Shown: positions 45,715 through 53,490 of the stretch, in pieces
Layout: every line of letters starts with the position of its first letter
Numbering within the stretch: position 1 is the first letter of the stretch
Source of the DNA: an uncultured Blautia sp.
Lineage (GTDB): Bacteria > Bacillota > Clostridia > Lachnospirales > Lachnospiraceae
Direction of reading: 5' to 3'
DNA length: 64,000 nucleotides
NCBI GenBank assembly: GCA_937900135.1
Contig: CALCDJ010000035.1
Coordinates: 38,934 to 102,933, forward strand
Program-made: the position numbers and the translations under genes
The notes under the pieces: model-generated
The model's input: only the letters and a program-made list of their open reading frames with translations
Told to the model about the DNA's origin: nothing
The model's database searches: none

Positions 45715-46905
45715 TTATACGAAAAACTCTAACATAGATTTTCCAATCGTACCTTCTGGCATTTCTATCTGGAAATTCTCCGCTATCGTTGCACCTATTC
45801 CCGCAAAACATAACTGATCGTTTAACTTTTTGCTTTTCTCCATAGATTTGGAATAAGCTAACATAGGAACCATTTCTTTTGTATGATCAGTCCCTTTAAA
45901 TGTAGGGTCTGTTCCATGATCTGCTGTCACAATCAACAAATCGTCCTCTTTCATTTTTTTCAGAAAGACGCCTAGTTTTTCATCAAATTTTTCCAATTCC
46001 TGTGCATACCCCAATGGATCCCTTCTATGCCCCCAAAGAGCATCAAAATCCACCAGATTCACAAAACATAAACCATTAAAATCCTGTTCCTGCAGTGCAA
46101 TTGTCTGTTCCATTCCATGAACGCTGCTTTTGGATTTATGGCTTTCTGTAATTCCCTCTCCATCAAAAATATCATTTATTTTTCCAACACTGATCACATC
46201 ATATCCTGCATCTTTTAGTGCATTTAACACAGTTCTACCGTATGGCTTAATAGCATAATCATGTCTGTTAGAAGTCCGCTTAAATTCCCCTCGTTTTTTT
46301 CCAACATATGGACGCGCAATAATTCGTCCAACCTTCCATTCCTCTTTCATTGTAAGTTCTCTGGCAATTTCACAACACCGATATAACTCTTCAAGACCAA
46401 AAGTTTCCTCATTTCCACATATTTGCAAAACAGAATCTGCTGAAGTATAAACAATCATATCGCCTGTTGCAATTTCCTGTTCTGCTAATTCATCCAAAAT
46501 CTCTGTTCCACTGGCAGATTTATTTCCAATAACTTTATGTCCTGTTCTTTCACTGAGTTCTCTGATCAATTCCGGAGGGAAGCCAGTTTCGGTAAATGTA
46601 CGAAACGGCTCTTTAATATGCAAGCCCATCATTTCCCAGTGTCCGGTCATGGTATCCTTCCCCACACTCGCTTCCAGCATACGCGCCTGATATCCCATTA
46701 CTTTCTCCGAAGCTTCCACATGTTTTAACGGATGCAGCCTTCCCAAACCTAACTGAGCCAGATTAGGCAATTTAAAATTCTCTTTTATTTCATCAATATG
46801 TCCCAGGGTATCACACCCTTCGTCTCCATACTCATTTGCATTAGGCATGGCACCAATTCCAAAAGAATCTACTACAATTGTAAAAATCCTCTTATATCTA
46901 CACAT
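45715..46905 (-). CDS. deoB: Phosphopentomutase
   Basis: A 396-residue alkaline-phosphatase-fold enzyme that interconverts (deoxy)ribose 1- and 5-phosphate. Metal and phosphate site segments include IVVDSFGIGAMPNA, KDTMTGHWEMMG (phosphothreonine), NLVDFDALWGHRRD and TADHGTDPTFKGTDHTKE. AAGGGGATTGAAAAT precedes the ATG. It follows deoD by 42 bases and takes over its ribose 1-phosphate product. Confidence 0.96.
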   Translation of the reverse strand: MCRYKRIFTIVVDSFGIGAMPNANEYGDEGCDTLGHIDEIKENFKLPNLAQLGLGRLHPLKHVEASEKVMGYQARMLEASVGKDTMTGHWEMMGLHIKEPFRTFTETGFPPELIRELSERTGHKVIGNKSASGTEILDELAEQEIATGDMIVYTSADSVLQICGNEETFGLEELYRCCEIARELTMKEEWKVGRIIARPYVGKKRGEFKRTSNRHDYAIKPYGRTVLNALKDAGYDVISVGKINDIFDGEGITESHKSKSSVHGMEQTIALQEQDFNGLCFVNLVDFDALWGHRRDPLGYAQELEKFDEKLGVFLKKMKEDDLLIVTADHGTDPTFKGTDHTKEMVPMLAYSKSMEKSKKLNDQLCFAGIGATIAENFQIEMPEGTIGKSMLEFFV

Positions 46906-46947
46906 ATTTTCAATCCCCTTGCTGATGTATATTTTTTGATCTCTTCC

Positions 46948-47658
46948 TTATAGACACGCTTCCAACGCTACTTTCATCATATCGGTAAATGCCGTCTGAC
47001 GTTCCTCTGGAGAAGCCTTTTCTCCCAACGGAAAAGAATCCGAAATTGTAAGAAGACATGCTGCTTTTCTTCCAAGCACACTTGCATTATGAAACAGCGC
47101 AAAGCTCTCCATATCTACACAGGTACAATGATGTTTCCGATTAATTTCTATATAATCATCCACATTGTCTTCACAATAAAATACATCACTGGAATGTACT
47201 CTGGTAAGTGTTACTGGAATTTTCAACTTTTCTGCTGTTTTTACAATTTTTTCATTTAATTCAGCATCTGGAAGTACAATATCTTTTTCATATCCATTCT
47301 GAACACGGGCAAATGAAGATTCACTCCAAACGCTTTCTGCAAGAACCACGTCCTTTAACTTCAGTTCTTCTGAATATGCACCCGCTGATCCAATACGAAT
47401 AATCTGATCAACTTCATACTGACTATATAACTCGTATGAATATATCCCCATAGATCCCATCCCCATACCGCTTGCCATAATGGTTATAGGAACTCCCTTA
47501 TAAGTACCGGTAAACGCATACATGTTTCTTACTTCATTTACCAATTTTACATCTTCTAAAAATGTCTCCGCGATAAATTTTGCGCGCAAGGGATCTCCTG
47601 GCATCAATACTTTCTTTGCAATTTCCCCGTTTTTTGCCTGGTTGTGTGGTGTAGGCAT
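46948..47658 (-). CDS. deoD: Purine nucleoside phosphorylase
   Basis: A 236-residue hexameric-type purine nucleoside phosphorylase. It splits purine (deoxy)ribonucleosides with phosphate. Typical segments are VLMPGDPLRAKFIAETFLED, GMGMGSMGIYSYEL and the catalytic-Asp region TISDSFPLGEKASPEERQ. Start at 47658 with AAGGAGGAGATTATTT upstream; a longer frame to 47685 has no ribosome site. It forms an operon with deoB and is divergent from the Crp/Fnr-type gene. Confidence 0.95.
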   Translation of the reverse strand: MPTPHNQAKNGEIAKKVLMPGDPLRAKFIAETFLEDVKLVNEVRNMYAFTGTYKGVPITIMASGMGMGSMGIYSYELYSQYEVDQIIRIGSAGAYSEELKLKDVVLAESVWSESSFARVQNGYEKDIVLPDAELNEKIVKTAEKLKIPVTLTRVHSSDVFYCEDNVDDYIEINRKHHCTCVDMESFALFHNASVLGRKAACLLTISDSFPLGEKASPEERQTAFTDMMKVALEACL

Positions 47659-47756
47659 AAATAATCTCCTCCTTATTTTCAGCAATTTTCTTTTGTGATA
47701 ACTCTTGCTTTTCTATTTTACTTAGAATAAGATAGTCTCATATAAGAAAAAAGGAC

Positions 47757-47779
47757 ACATGACATGTTTTTGATACAAT
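47757..47779 (+). promoter_or_regulatory. Palindrome and -10 box ahead of Crp/Fnr gene
   Basis: ACATG-A-CATGT (47757-47767) is a perfect 11-bp palindrome in the deoD-crp intergenic region. TACAAT (47774-47779) is a good -10 with no proper -35. The palindrome may bind the Crp/Fnr-type protein itself. Confidence 0.4.
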
Positions 47780-47806
47780 CCAGACGTATTTTAAGGAGAA
47801 ATTTAT

Positions 47807-48535
47807 ATGCTTCCATCACAACTTTCCATACAATTAACAAAATCTCAATTGAGTTTTTTAGAAAACTTTTTTTCAACTGCAAACCAAACCTTTTTTCGTC
47901 AGTTAATCCTAAAAACATATCCGGCAAACCATCTCCTGATCGATACTGCTGATCCCTGTACCTATGTCTATATTCTTCTCTCTGGCCGCCTTCAGGCTAT
48001 TGAAGAGCAGTTTGTAACCGAACCTTACTATTTCACTGAACTTTCTGCAATCGAAATCGTAGGAGACTTTGAACTTTTTACTAGTTCTGCTAACCGGGCT
48101 ATTACATTAACTACTATGGAAGAATCGCTTGTTTTAATCATCCCTTCTGCCTTGTATCTTTCCTGGATTAGGCATGATTCCCACGCGCTTTTTATCCGTA
48201 TGCAAATGCTAATTCGTCAGTTTATGTCCCAAAGCCAGTCAGAACGCTATAATCTCTTCCAGGATACAAAGAGTCGTTTAATTTATTTTCTTTCCCAGGA
48301 GTGTCAGAAACAAAAACTAAATTTTCCAATAAAAATCCATTATACAAGACCTGTGATTGCCTCCAAATTAGGATGTTCTGTTCGTACAATCAATCGCACC
48401 ATTCAGTCTTTAGAAAAGCAAAAAATTTTAACTTTAATTCATGGAAAGATCTATATCTCTGCACAACAATTAGAAAAACTTCAGGAACTCCTCCCTGTTT
48501 TCTCCCTTACATCTCCCAAACTTCCGGATTGGTAG
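47807..48535 (+). CDS. Crp/Fnr family transcriptional regulator
   Basis: A 242-residue regulator with an N-terminal cyclic-nucleotide-binding fold (about 20-140; YVYILLSGRLQAIEEQ and ELSAIEIVGDFELF) and a C-terminal winged helix (about 165-230; RPVIASKLGCSVRTINRTIQSL). There is no cysteine cluster for an Fe-S centre, so it is not an oxygen sensor of Fnr type. TAAGGAGAAATTTAT precedes the ATG. It is divergent from deoD-deoB and may regulate purine salvage. Its 3' end overlaps the convergent glpP gene by 29 bases. Confidence 0.9.
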   Translation: MLPSQLSIQLTKSQLSFLENFFSTANQTFFRQLILKTYPANHLLIDTADPCTYVYILLSGRLQAIEEQFVTEPYYFTELSAIEIVGDFELFTSSANRAITLTTMEESLVLIIPSALYLSWIRHDSHALFIRMQMLIRQFMSQSQSERYNLFQDTKSRLIYFLSQECQKQKLNFPIKIHYTRPVIASKLGCSVRTINRTIQSLEKQKILTLIHGKIYISAQQLEKLQELLPVFSLTSPKLPDW

Positions 48536-49076
48536 TAGATACCGAAATTGCTCCTGAGGCCAGAGCATTCATTACATCTTCTCTATCCGAAATCAAACCT
48601 CCGGCAATGACTGGAATTTCCAACATTCCACTGAGTTTATGGATAATCTTAGGCATCAGGCCAGGAAGAATTTCCAATGCATCTGCATTCGCCCCGGGAA
48701 CCTGCTTATGCACATTTCTAAAAGAAATGGAATCCAGAATAAAGGCACGAAGAATTGCATACATCCCCTGTTCCTTTGCTCTTCTGATCAGGGTAGGTTT
48801 CGTGGAAATAATTCCATCTGCTTTGGTATGGTTTTTTATAAAATCAATGGCAATTTCTCTGCCCCCCAGTCCGTCAATAAGGTCCACATGTACAATGGCA
48901 ATTTTCCCCGCATCCTTTATTTTTTTTACAATCTGATCAACGTTACAGATATTTCCATATAAAATAAATACCACACGGATATTTTCACAGGAACAGCAGG
49001 TATCCAGGCCCGGTTCATCCTTTACTGCTGCAATTACCGGATTTTCTTCAATCAGTTCATAGAAATCTGAATTCAT
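48507..49076 (-). CDS. glpP: Glycerol-3-phosphate responsive antiterminator
   Basis: A 189-residue GlpP-family TIM-barrel protein, known to bind glycerol 3-phosphate and antiterminate glp mRNA. Segments PVIAAVKDE, IVHVDLIDGLGGREIAIDFIK and PVIAGGLISDREDVMNALASGA are characteristic. AAAGGAGAAAGAAAT precedes the ATG. No glp genes lie in this window, so its targets are elsewhere. The last 29 bases overlap the convergent Crp/Fnr gene. Confidence 0.9.
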   Translation of the reverse strand: MNSDFYELIEENPVIAAVKDEPGLDTCCSCENIRVVFILYGNICNVDQIVKKIKDAGKIAIVHVDLIDGLGGREIAIDFIKNHTKADGIISTKPTLIRRAKEQGMYAILRAFILDSISFRNVHKQVPGANADALEILPGLMPKIIHKLSGMLEIPVIAGGLISDREDVMNALASGAISVSTTNPEVWEM

Positions 49077-49180
49077 ATTTCTTTCTCCTTTATTGTTAAT
49101 TTTCGGTACTGTAACCTGGAGGAACAGTAACCACTTCTCTCCTTCTCCCTTCTATCATACCAGAAAAAACCTGACACGAA

Positions 49181-49222
49181 AACCGCCAGAGTGTCGTAAA
49201 TATACGCACACCCTGGCGATTT
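49181..49222 (-). terminator. Terminator after the GH95-like gene
   Basis: CGCCAG-GTGT pairs with ACAC-CTGGCG (49184-49194 with 49207-49218, one G/A mismatch) with a T-rich exit on both sides. It lies two bases past the stop of the downstream GH95 segment. Confidence 0.75.
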
Positions 49223-49223
49223 T

Positions 49224-49766
49224 TTATTTCCTGATTTTCACTGTTTCTTCTTTTTGCATTGGAATGCTCCAAATCTCTCCGGACAACTTTTCTCTTCGTC
49301 CATCAGACCGGATAAGTTCTCCTTCCCCTTTTTCCCAGGGATTTTCCATAACACAGGGATGCCCCATATGACTGATCACCACGATTTCTTCCACCTCTCC
49401 TCTTTTCAGAGAGGCGTCAACTTCAAACGCGCCACATCCCAGAAAGCCTTTAAAGGAGGCATTGGGATGTTCTGTCTTTGGCCACACTGGAAAAATACGA
49501 AGGATTCCTTCATGACTTTGAAACATCATTTCCTGTATAGCATCTGGAATGGTATTCAATTCCTCAATTCCATGGGGATTTTCTTTAAGAAATCCATTGG
49601 GCAGTCCACGATGGAGAATCATTTCACGCATTTCTTCCCAGATTATTTCCGGTTCATACCCTACCCGGGCTGCTGCTGTAAAGAACAGACAGCTTAAGTT
49701 GGAAGCATTAAAAGCACCCGCTTTATAGAAATGAGGATCCTTTCCCTCTTCTCCTGCTTCCTTTGC
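49224..49766 (-). CDS. C-terminal part of GH95-like hydrolase, in the -1 frame
   Basis: About 180 residues read from the shift site at 49766 to the stop at 49224. This frame continues the hydrolase: KAGAFNASNLSCLFFTAAARVGYEP, then LHRGLPNGFL, then GIEELNTIPDAIQEMMFQSH and LRIFPVWPKTEHP, all aligning with the end of the GH95 catalytic domain. The Glu in GIEELN sits where canonical GH95 fucosidases have the base Asp. No ribosome site or start fits at the junction, so it is not an independent gene; the first ATG (49631) is internal. It is expressed only if ribosomes shift -1 at 49766-49772 or if the sequence has lost one A. Confidence 0.8.
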   Translation of the reverse strand, partial: AKEAGEEGKDPHFYKAGAFNASNLSCLFFTAAARVGYEPEIIWEEMREMILHRGLPNGFLKENPHGIEELNTIPDAIQEMMFQSHEGILRIFPVWPKTEHPNASFKGFLGCGAFEVDASLKRGEVEEIVVISHMGHPCVMENPWEKGEGELIRSDGRREKLSGEIWSIPMQKEETVKIRK

Positions 49767-51682
49767 TTTTTTCCATTGAATTCTCCCAGCGCACGTTCCG
49801 CAAGGGCATGAATATGTACGGTATTTCTTGCCGTTTCCAGTTCTTCCTTTGGACTTGACAGACCAATGGCACTACCTGGATAAATTTGCATCACATTTCC
49901 GGGAAAATGGAACGACCATTTTCCTCCAACGCCTTCGTCATAATAAATTTCTGTATCCATGACTTCCTCTGGGAGTAACTCTTCCAGAGTCACATCTACC
50001 TCTGTCCAAAGGGTGGGATTGTCCTGAATTTCCCGAATGGTTCCTCTGGGAAATTCCGCCAGCTTTCCGGCGATTTCTGTCCAAACTTCCCTTTTTTCCT
50101 GATCCACTTCCAAGGCTTCGCTAATTGCGGGCATCCATGTATAAAATGTTTTTAAATATCCCAGCGTATTGACAGGGTCCTCTGGAATCCCCGCCTCTCT
50201 TATATTTTCATCTGTACGTTCATGCATTCCGTCTCCTGTCACATGATAAAATCCGTCCCGATATACCAGATCTTTTTCCCAGAAATCTGCAATTCCCCGC
50301 AAAAATGGATAAATTTTTTCGGCATAAACCTTATCCTCCGTAAGACGATAACGGAAGATCATATTCAGCGCTCCATGGAGAGCCGGAGATTTCATATGCA
50401 GAAGCAGCGCCTCACTGACAACACCATGGGGGCCTAATCCCAGAGGATAATACAAGCCTTCATGGTGAAGAAGAAGTTCTGACATTTCTGAAGAGATATC
50501 CATAAGTTTCAGATAGGGACTGTCATGGGAATCTGACTGGGAAAAATGACCGGAAACCATTAAATTCAAATACGGTGACTGATGATTGTAATTAATTTTA
50601 TAATTCCCATTCCATGCCGGTCGGTCAAAGGTACTGATTCCCAAAATATTAGGTGGATACTCTGGATCCCGGGACACACTGGCCAGCATATATTTTGAAA
50701 GATAATACCTCTGCTCGATTACTGGATCATCCAGGGTAATCTCTGATACAGACCAGAATCTTTTCCACCAGGACAGGTGACAGGAGCGCAGCTTTTCCAC
50801 TTCTTCCACGGTCATCCACCGGGCTCTGGAAACCGCATACTCATATGGTCTGGAATATTTTTCCCAGGAGCGTACCGGCAATACAAAAAACGCCTTTTCT
50901 CCGGCCTTTAACTGCCTGGATGCAGTTCTGCAGGCAAAATCCCTTAATTTGGGATCTTCAATAAAGCATCCGGCAAATCCCACCTTCGTGGGCATATCCA
51001 CATGATCACTGAACTGCCTGTATCCACTTACAATATTTCCTCTGATCTGTTTTACCTGAAGAGGTTTTCCACTGACCATCCCTACAAACATCCCGTTTTG
51101 TATTTCTTCCGATTCACCGCTTCCCCAGATATCGGCAGCCTGATTGCATCCTTTTCCTGTTTCATCTGGAAAATAGAAGTCATATTCCACATTCAGATCC
51201 ATTTCCGGACAAAATTCCACCACCAATACATTTTCCATAGCTGCTATCCAGCTTTTTAAAACACATTTTTTCCCATCACCTTCTGTAAACACAGTAGTAG
51301 TTGTTGCTGTGAGAAAATCCTGCTCTGTGTACCATTTTGCCTGATCCAGTTCAGGAATATCAAACACGATACGCCCCACCGGTCTTGGGCTTCCAGCTCC
51401 CATTGCAGGGTCACATTTTGCTGATGCATTGTCATGAAAAAACTCCCAGCTTGCCGCACTTTCCATCTGCCAGAAATCATTGGTCGTAATCCAGAACTGT
51501 GGAAAACGGGCGTTTCCTGCCAGCGCTGCCAGCATATCTCCATTTCCAAGAATAGGCGCATCAATTTTGGTTCCTGCATCTTGCCAGATTTTCCATCTTC
51601 CTCCGCCGGATACATCCACGTTTCCTGCCGGAACTGCAACTGGCGGCTGTTCAAATATGGTTTTATTTCTTCCTACTGTCAT
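49694..51682 (-). CDS. GH95-like glycoside hydrolase, main frame (ends early by frameshift)
   Basis: A 662-residue product whose first 639 residues form the N-terminal beta-sandwich (APILGNGDMLAALAGNARF) and most of the (alpha/alpha)6 barrel of a GH95-like enzyme, a family of alpha-L-fucosidases and alpha-L-galactosidases. KINYNHQSPYLNLM carries the Asn-x-Asn expected in the active site. After G637-K638-K639 the frame gives 23 unrelated residues and stops, while the true C-terminus continues in the -1 frame. With the shift the protein would be about 819 residues, a normal length. Without it the catalytic acidic residue near the C-terminus is missing. No signal peptide. AAGGGAACAAAC precedes the ATG. 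Confidence 0.8.
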   Translation of the reverse strand: MTVGRNKTIFEQPPVAVPAGNVDVSGGGRWKIWQDAGTKIDAPILGNGDMLAALAGNARFPQFWITTNDFWQMESAASWEFFHDNASAKCDPAMGAGSPRPVGRIVFDIPELDQAKWYTEQDFLTATTTTVFTEGDGKKCVLKSWIAAMENVLVVEFCPEMDLNVEYDFYFPDETGKGCNQAADIWGSGESEEIQNGMFVGMVSGKPLQVKQIRGNIVSGYRQFSDHVDMPTKVGFAGCFIEDPKLRDFACRTASRQLKAGEKAFFVLPVRSWEKYSRPYEYAVSRARWMTVEEVEKLRSCHLSWWKRFWSVSEITLDDPVIEQRYYLSKYMLASVSRDPEYPPNILGISTFDRPAWNGNYKINYNHQSPYLNLMVSGHFSQSDSHDSPYLKLMDISSEMSELLLHHEGLYYPLGLGPHGVVSEALLLHMKSPALHGALNMIFRYRLTEDKVYAEKIYPFLRGIADFWEKDLVYRDGFYHVTGDGMHERTDENIREAGIPEDPVNTLGYLKTFYTWMPAISEALEVDQEKREVWTEIAGKLAEFPRGTIREIQDNPTLWTEVDVTLEELLPEEVMDTEIYYDEGVGGKWSFHFPGNVMQIYPGSAIGLSSPKEELETARNTVHIHALAERALGEFNGKKQRKQEKRERILISIKRVLLMLPT
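49766..49787 (-). other. dnaX-like -1 frameshift signal (or A-tract deletion) in GH95-like gene
   Basis: On the minus strand the heptamer A-AAA-AAG (49772-49766) is in the zero frame exactly where coding continues in the -1 frame. A Shine-Dalgarno-like GGGAG (49787-49783) lies 10 bases upstream, the same spacing as in Escherichia coli dnaX. I see no strong downstream stem. A one-base loss from an A7 tract would give the same picture. Confidence 0.55.
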
Positions 51683-51837
51683 GTTTGTTCCCTTCTTTTT
51701 CCGCTTTTTTTCATTTTACAATATACGGTGTATGATATCCTATGTTTTTTTCAGATTCATCTATCTTATTCCAACATTTTTTACCTTTTCCATGTAAAAT
51801 GAGGGATATTTCCATGAACTTCAGTAAACCCATTTCC

Positions 51838-51875
51838 GAAAAAGAAAAAGGAGTTCCACTCTGGGATACTCCTTT
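51838..51875 (-). terminator. Terminator after metF
   Basis: AAAGGAGT (51847-51854) pairs with ACTCCTTT (51868-51875), followed on the minus strand by TTTTTCTTTTTC. A second small hairpin, CTGTCTG/CAGACAG at 51885-51903, lies between it and the metF stop. The rest of the 51683-51930 gap shows nothing else. Confidence 0.8.
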
Positions 51876-51930
51876 CTCAATGTCCTGTCTGTGTTCCAGA
51901 CAGTTTCTGTTATTTTTCAGTTCTGATGGA

Positions 51931-52809
51931 TTAGATTCCAGCCAGTTTCAGGATTTCCGGTACCTTTGCTTCCCATCCAAGTGCCATGATATGAACACCC
52001 TGGCAATATGGTTTACATTCTCTGATGATGCGGGCAGCAATTTCAACACCGGTGATACCAGCTTTTGTCTTTTCTTTATCTGCTTTCAGTTCATCGATCA
52101 TATATTCCGGCACATGAACGCCTGCAACATTTGCGTTCATGTATCTGCACATACCTACATTTTTCGGAATTACGATTCCAAGCTGAACTGGTTTTCCAAA
52201 CTGTTTCGCTTTTTCCATGAAGGATGCAAATTTCTCTGGCTCATAAACAGCCTGAGTCTGGAAATATTCTGCACCAGCCATAACCTTACGTTCCATTTTT
52301 GCAAGCTGTGCATCAATGGAATCGCTGCAAGGAGATACTACAGCACCCTTTGCAAATTTCGGCGGCTCTCCATCCAGTGGATTTCCACCAAGGTCTACGC
52401 CAGATTCCAGTAATCCAATGGTGTGAAGCAGAGATACGGAATCCAGGTCAAATACCGGTTTTGCACCTTTATGGTCACCCATCTTTGTATGGTCACCGGT
52501 CAGACACAGAATATTGTCAATTCCCAGCATAGCAGCGCTCAAAATGTCAGACTGCAGAGCGATACGGTTTCTGTCACGGCATGTAAGCTGGAAGATGGGG
52601 GTCAGACCTTCGTCTTTCAGAGCCTTACATGTTGCAAGAGAACCAAGACGCATAACAGAAGACTGGTTGTCTGTTACGTTTACTGCTGTGATTCCGCTTA
52701 AATATTCTTTTGCTTCTTCCAGAAGATGTTCAATATGGATTCCTTTTGGCGGTCCTACTTCTGCAGTTACTACAAATTCGCCACGATCAAATAACTCAGT
52801 AATTCTCAT
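51931..52809 (-). CDS. metF: Methylenetetrahydrofolate reductase
   Basis: A 292-residue TIM-barrel flavoprotein that reduces methylene-THF to methyl-THF, the last methyl-branch step of the Wood-Ljungdahl pathway. Segments are FVVTAEVGPPKG at the N-terminus, AVNVTDNQSSVMRLGSLA and GIDNILCLTGDHTKMGDH. The ATG at 52809 has GGAG 9 bases upstream; a TTG at 52824 in frame is not supported. The order rnfC2-like, metV, metF matches acetogens that use a multi-subunit reductase. This points to acetogenesis or to one-carbon metabolism coupled to NADH. Confidence 0.94.
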   Translation of the reverse strand: MRITELFDRGEFVVTAEVGPPKGIHIEHLLEEAKEYLSGITAVNVTDNQSSVMRLGSLATCKALKDEGLTPIFQLTCRDRNRIALQSDILSAAMLGIDNILCLTGDHTKMGDHKGAKPVFDLDSVSLLHTIGLLESGVDLGGNPLDGEPPKFAKGAVVSPCSDSIDAQLAKMERKVMAGAEYFQTQAVYEPEKFASFMEKAKQFGKPVQLGIVIPKNVGMCRYMNANVAGVHVPEYMIDELKADKEKTKAGITGVEIAARIIRECKPYCQGVHIMALGWEAKVPEILKLAGI

Positions 52810-52865
52810 TTCACATTGCTCCAATCATTATAATTTTAAATTATTTATCAGTTCCTTATACAGAT

Positions 52866-53489
52866 TTATTTAGACACTTCATCATCTGTTGCGTAATTAC
52901 GGATCTGTACCGGGCATTTCAGAAGGTCCAGACGGCCAACCTGTGCCAGACGTCTGTAAATACGCTCCCAGCCACATTCCATATTACTGTCTACTTCGCA
53001 CTTTCCGTCTTTGGAACCGCCACACTGTCCGTTGACAAGACTCTTGGAGCAGGCAGTGATCGGGCAGATTCCGCCGGTAATATTCAGATAGCATTCCCCA
53101 CACTGGTCGCAGTCGCATTCCAGCGGGGTAACACCCTGAAATCCCGGCAGCGGGTATGTATCACATGCTGCGCAGACAATTTTGTCTTCCAGATATTCTG
53201 CAACGGTCTGTACTCCCACACCACAGGAGAATACAAGAACAACCTCTGCCTCTTTAATCTGGCTTTCATATTTCTGAAGACGCAGCTTTAAATTTTCCGG
53301 ATTACAAATATAATCCTTTGTCATAATTCCAGTTACATTTCCGGAAGCTGCCATTTCTTTCTGAAACTCATCAGCTTCTTTTTCCGGGAAATAAACTTCT
53401 TTACATCCATGGCAGTTGATGATGAAAACTTTCTTTCCTTCCACCAGGGACGCAATTGCTTCTTTTGATTTTAATTCGGTAATTAACAT
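52866..53489 (-). CDS. metV: MetV, zinc/Fe-S subunit of methylene-THF reductase
   Basis: A 207-residue protein of the MTHFR C-terminal (MetV) family. It is cysteine-rich, with INCHGCKEVYF near the N-terminus, a CDCDQCGECYLNITGGICPI block and SKSLVNGQCGGSKDGKCEVD, which together can hold a zinc and Fe-S sites. MetV links MetF to its electron donor. The ATG follows two bases after the rnfC2-like stop, with GGGAG inside that gene, so translation is coupled. The upstream protein carries a second copy of this domain. Confidence 0.92.
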   Translation of the reverse strand: MLITELKSKEAIASLVEGKKVFIINCHGCKEVYFPEKEADEFQKEMAASGNVTGIMTKDYICNPENLKLRLQKYESQIKEAEVVLVFSCGVGVQTVAEYLEDKIVCAACDTYPLPGFQGVTPLECDCDQCGECYLNITGGICPITACSKSLVNGQCGGSKDGKCEVDSNMECGWERIYRRLAQVGRLDLLKCPVQIRNYATDDEVSK

Positions 53490-53490
53490 A

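Noticed and set aside
49224..49631. Independent 135-residue gene starting at 49631
   Set aside because: The frame is open for 45 more codons upstream with clear GH95 similarity and there is no ribosome site at the ATG, so it is the end of the hydrolase gene.
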